Shown here: in pieces, positions 62,357 through 64,000 of the stretch
How positions within the stretch are numbered: the stretch's first letter is position 1
Layout of the letters: every line of letters starts with the position of its first letter
NCBI RefSeq assembly: GCF_024346455.1
Contig: NZ_JAGQCY010000008.1
Location: forward strand, 62,001-126,000
Length of the DNA stretch: 64,000 nucleotides
Source: Cyanobium sp. Aljojuca 7A6
GTDB lineage: Bacteria; Cyanobacteriota; Cyanobacteriia; PCC-6307; Cyanobiaceae
Direction of reading: 5' to 3'
Made by a program: the position numbers and the translations under genes
Notes under the pieces: model-generated
Told to the model about the DNA's origin: nothing
The model's database searches: none
What the model saw: only the letters and a program-made list of their open reading frames with translations

Positions 62357-64000
62357 GCGGCGCCGGCGGCTTCACCCCCCGGAACCAGACGCTCATCAGG
62401 GCCTTCACCATCGGTGCCGCCACCGTGCCGCCGTAACCCCCGGAGTTCTCGCCGAAGGCCACGATCACCAGGGTGGGCTTGCCGGTGGCCGGGGCATAGC
62501 CACCGAACCAGGCGTGGTCGGGGCGGGGTGGATCCTCGGCGGTACCGGTCTTGCCGGCCACGGGCGGCAGGCTGGGGTCGTTGAGGATCGTGGCCGTGCC
62601 GGTGGTGACCGCCTGGCGCAGGCCGTCATGCAACACCCGCAGGGTGGCCGGCTTCAGCCCGAGCCATTTCCGGGGATACTCGCGTTCCACCAGGTGGGGA
62701 GTCACCAGCCAGCCGCCGTTGGCCACCGCCGCGAAGAGCCGGGCCATCTGCAGCGGGGTGACGGTGACCGCGCCCTGGCCGATCGAGGAGGTGATCGTGT
62801 CAACCGGCGTCCAGGGTTCGCCGAGCACCTCCTTCTTCCAGGCCCGGTCCCCCAGCAGCCCGGGGGATTCCTCGGCGGCCAGCTCGCTGCCGGTGCGGCT
62901 GCCGAAGCCCAGGCGACGGGCCGCCTTGAACATCTCTTCGGGGCCGACCATCAGCCCCACCTTGTAAAAGAAGCTGTTGCTGCTCACCCCAAGGGCGAAG
63001 GGGAAGCCGATGCTGCCGAAGGAGCCGTGGTCGGCATAACACTGGCCGTAATAGCAGAAGGAGCCCACCGTCGGCACGGTGGATGTTTCATTGAGCTTGC
63101 CGGACTCGATACCAGCGATCGTGGTGATGACCTTGAAGGTGCTGGCCGGCGGGAAACCCTGGAAGGCCCGGTTCAGCATCGGCGCCTCCGGCCGATTGAG
63201 GCTGTTCCACTGGGCTGTGGTGGGGCCGTCGGAGAAGATGTTGGGATTGAAGTTGGGCCGGCTGGCCATGGCCCGCACCGCTCCGGTCTGGGGGTCCATC
63301 GCCACGATCGCCCCCTTGCGCACCCCGTCGAGGGCCTTCTCCGCCGCCCGCTGCAGGTCGAGATCGAGGGTGAGGCGCAGATCCTTGCCCGCCTTGGCGG
63401 GCTTGTCCCCCAGCACGCGCTGCACCTGGCCCTCGGCATTCACCTCCAGCTGCTGGCCGCCCCACTCGCCGCGCAGGTGGGTTTCGTAGACCTTCTCCAG
63501 CCCGCTGCGGCCGATGCGATCGCTGATGCGGTAGCCGTGATCCCTGAGGGCGGCGTACTCCTCCTCGGTGATGCTGCTGGTGTACCCCATCACATGGGCC
63601 CCCAGGCTGCCGTCGGGGTAGGCGCGCAGCACGTCTTCGGACACCTCCGCCCCCTGCAGGGATCCGGCCTGCTCCCGGAAGCGCAGCACCTGCACCGGTG
63701 TCAGAGCGAGGGCCAGGGGGATACGGAAGCCTTCGGCGTTGGCGCCGCTCTTGCGCTGGGCCTCGAGCTGGTCGGCGGGCAGAGCCAGCAGGGTGGCGAG
63801 CCGGTCGCGCAGCTCGGGCCAGCGACGGTCGTCGACCTGGAGGGGCTGGAGGTAGAGGTTGTAGGTGAGGCGATTGGTGGCCAGCACCCGGCCCTTCCGG
63901 TCCAGCAGTCGCCCCCGCACAGGGTTGCGCGGCAACAGGCGGATCCGGTTCTCATCGGCCCTGGCCCGGTTCTCGGCCCCATGCAGCAGCTGCAGCCAGG
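62343..64000 (-). CDS. mrdA: Penicillin-binding protein 2, 3' part
   Basis: About 552 residues in the window; the gene continues past the right edge. After a short N-terminal stretch, ENRIRLLPRNPVRGRLLDRKG starts the PBP dimerisation domain. The transpeptidase has the active serine in FPPASTFKVITT, the SSN in GVSSNSFFYKVGL and the KTGTAED motif near the end. It cross-links peptidoglycan during elongation. The region upstream of 63935 is also coding in frame, so the true start is outside. Confidence 0.93.
   Translation of the reverse strand, partial: WLQLLHGAENRARADENRIRLLPRNPVRGRLLDRKGRVLATNRLTYNLYLQPLQVDDRRWPELRDRLATLLALPADQLEAQRKSGANAEGFRIPLALALTPVQVLRFREQAGSLQGAEVSEDVLRAYPDGSLGAHVMGYTSSITEEEYAALRDHGYRISDRIGRSGLEKVYETHLRGEWGGQQLEVNAEGQVQRVLGDKPAKAGKDLRLTLDLDLQRAAEKALDGVRKGAIVAMDPQTGAVRAMASRPNFNPNIFSDGPTTAQWNSLNRPEAPMLNRAFQGFPPASTFKVITTIAGIESGKLNETSTVPTVGSFCYYGQCYADHGSFGSIGFPFALGVSSNSFFYKVGLMVGPEEMFKAARRLGFGSRTGSELAAEESPGLLGDRAWKKEVLGEPWTPVDTITSSIGQGAVTVTPLQMARLFAAVANGGWLVTPHLVEREYPRKWLGLKPATLRVLHDGLRQAVTTGTATILNDPSLPPVAGKTGTAEDPPRPDHAWFGGYAPATGKPTLVIVAFGENSGGYGGTVAAPMVKALMSVWFRGVKPPAPLKPG

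Overview
The window looks like chromosome of a GC-rich picocyanobacterium of the Synechococcus/Cyanobium type. It carries psbZ, a Psb34-type gene, sqdB-sqdX (sulfolipid), a Ycf23/DUF561 protein, a Ycf37-like TPR protein and cyanobacterial-type lysC, tig-clpP-clpX and rpmI-rplT. Genes are very tightly packed: 4-base ATGA, GTGA or TTGA overlaps are common, GTG and TTG starts are frequent, and many convergent gene pairs overlap at their 3' ends. No insertion sequence, integrase, CRISPR array or rRNA was seen, and no intergenic gap exceeds about 300 bases.

Layout. 0-1 kb: 5' end of secA, a GNAT acetyltransferase and tRNA-Gly(GCC). 1-22.1 kb: a large surface-polysaccharide locus. It has a polyprenyl-phosphate sugar transferase and galE on the plus strand. 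A long minus-strand series follows: an ABC exporter pair (Wzm/Wzt type), methyltransferases, a C-methyltransferase, a 3,5-epimerase homologue, a DegT aminotransferase, an ATP-grasp ligase, a phosphatase-SDR fusion, CmcI-like proteins, SDRs and six glycosyltransferases. Its middle (about 10-17 kb) is much poorer in GC than the rest. 22.1-24.5 kb: psbZ, rfbC, rfbA and ribH, plus a decayed psbZ tail next to mutS. 24.5-49.2 kb: housekeeping core (mutS, cobH, a Phd-PIN fusion, holA, lysC, a metallo-beta-lactamase/receiver/GAF protein, a PQQ-type sugar dehydrogenase, mscL, uvrB, a holin-like membrane protein, DUF561, tilS, rnj, dapA, asd, tig, clpP, clpX, an LRAT-like protein). 49.2-51 kb: a divergent sulfotransferase/glycosyltransferase pair. 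51-57 kb: dnaX, two GT2 glycosyltransferases and a SpoIID-like protein. 57-64 kb: rpmI, rplT, a TPR protein, a secreted hypothetical protein, thiG, psb34, sqdB, sqdX and the 3' part of mrdA (PBP2).

How the genes work together. The first 22 kb, with rfbA and rfbC, should build and export a glycan: a lipid-linked initiating sugar, nucleotide-sugar tailoring (C-methylation, epimerisation, amination, perhaps amide ligation), chain assembly and methylation, and ABC export. asd and dapA form one lysine-branch operon, and lysC supplies the same pathway from elsewhere in the window. tig-clpP-clpX is a protein-quality unit, and holA and dnaX supply two clamp-loader subunits.

Most unusual items: (1) a single-chain Phd/YefM-PIN protein with intact PIN acidic residues, a TGTACA-containing palindrome upstream and TGATG coupling to holA; (2) a dual-specificity-phosphatase-like domain fused to a degenerate SDR, translationally coupled to an ATP-grasp enzyme; (3) a metallo-beta-lactamase/receiver/GAF protein whose receiver has Glu at the phospho-acceptor position; (4) a psbZ relic at the mutS-ribH junction with an intact psbZ 2 kb away; (5) an identical 13-base element upstream of both genes of the sulfotransferase/glycosyltransferase pair. 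All functions were inferred by reading the translations; no database search was run.
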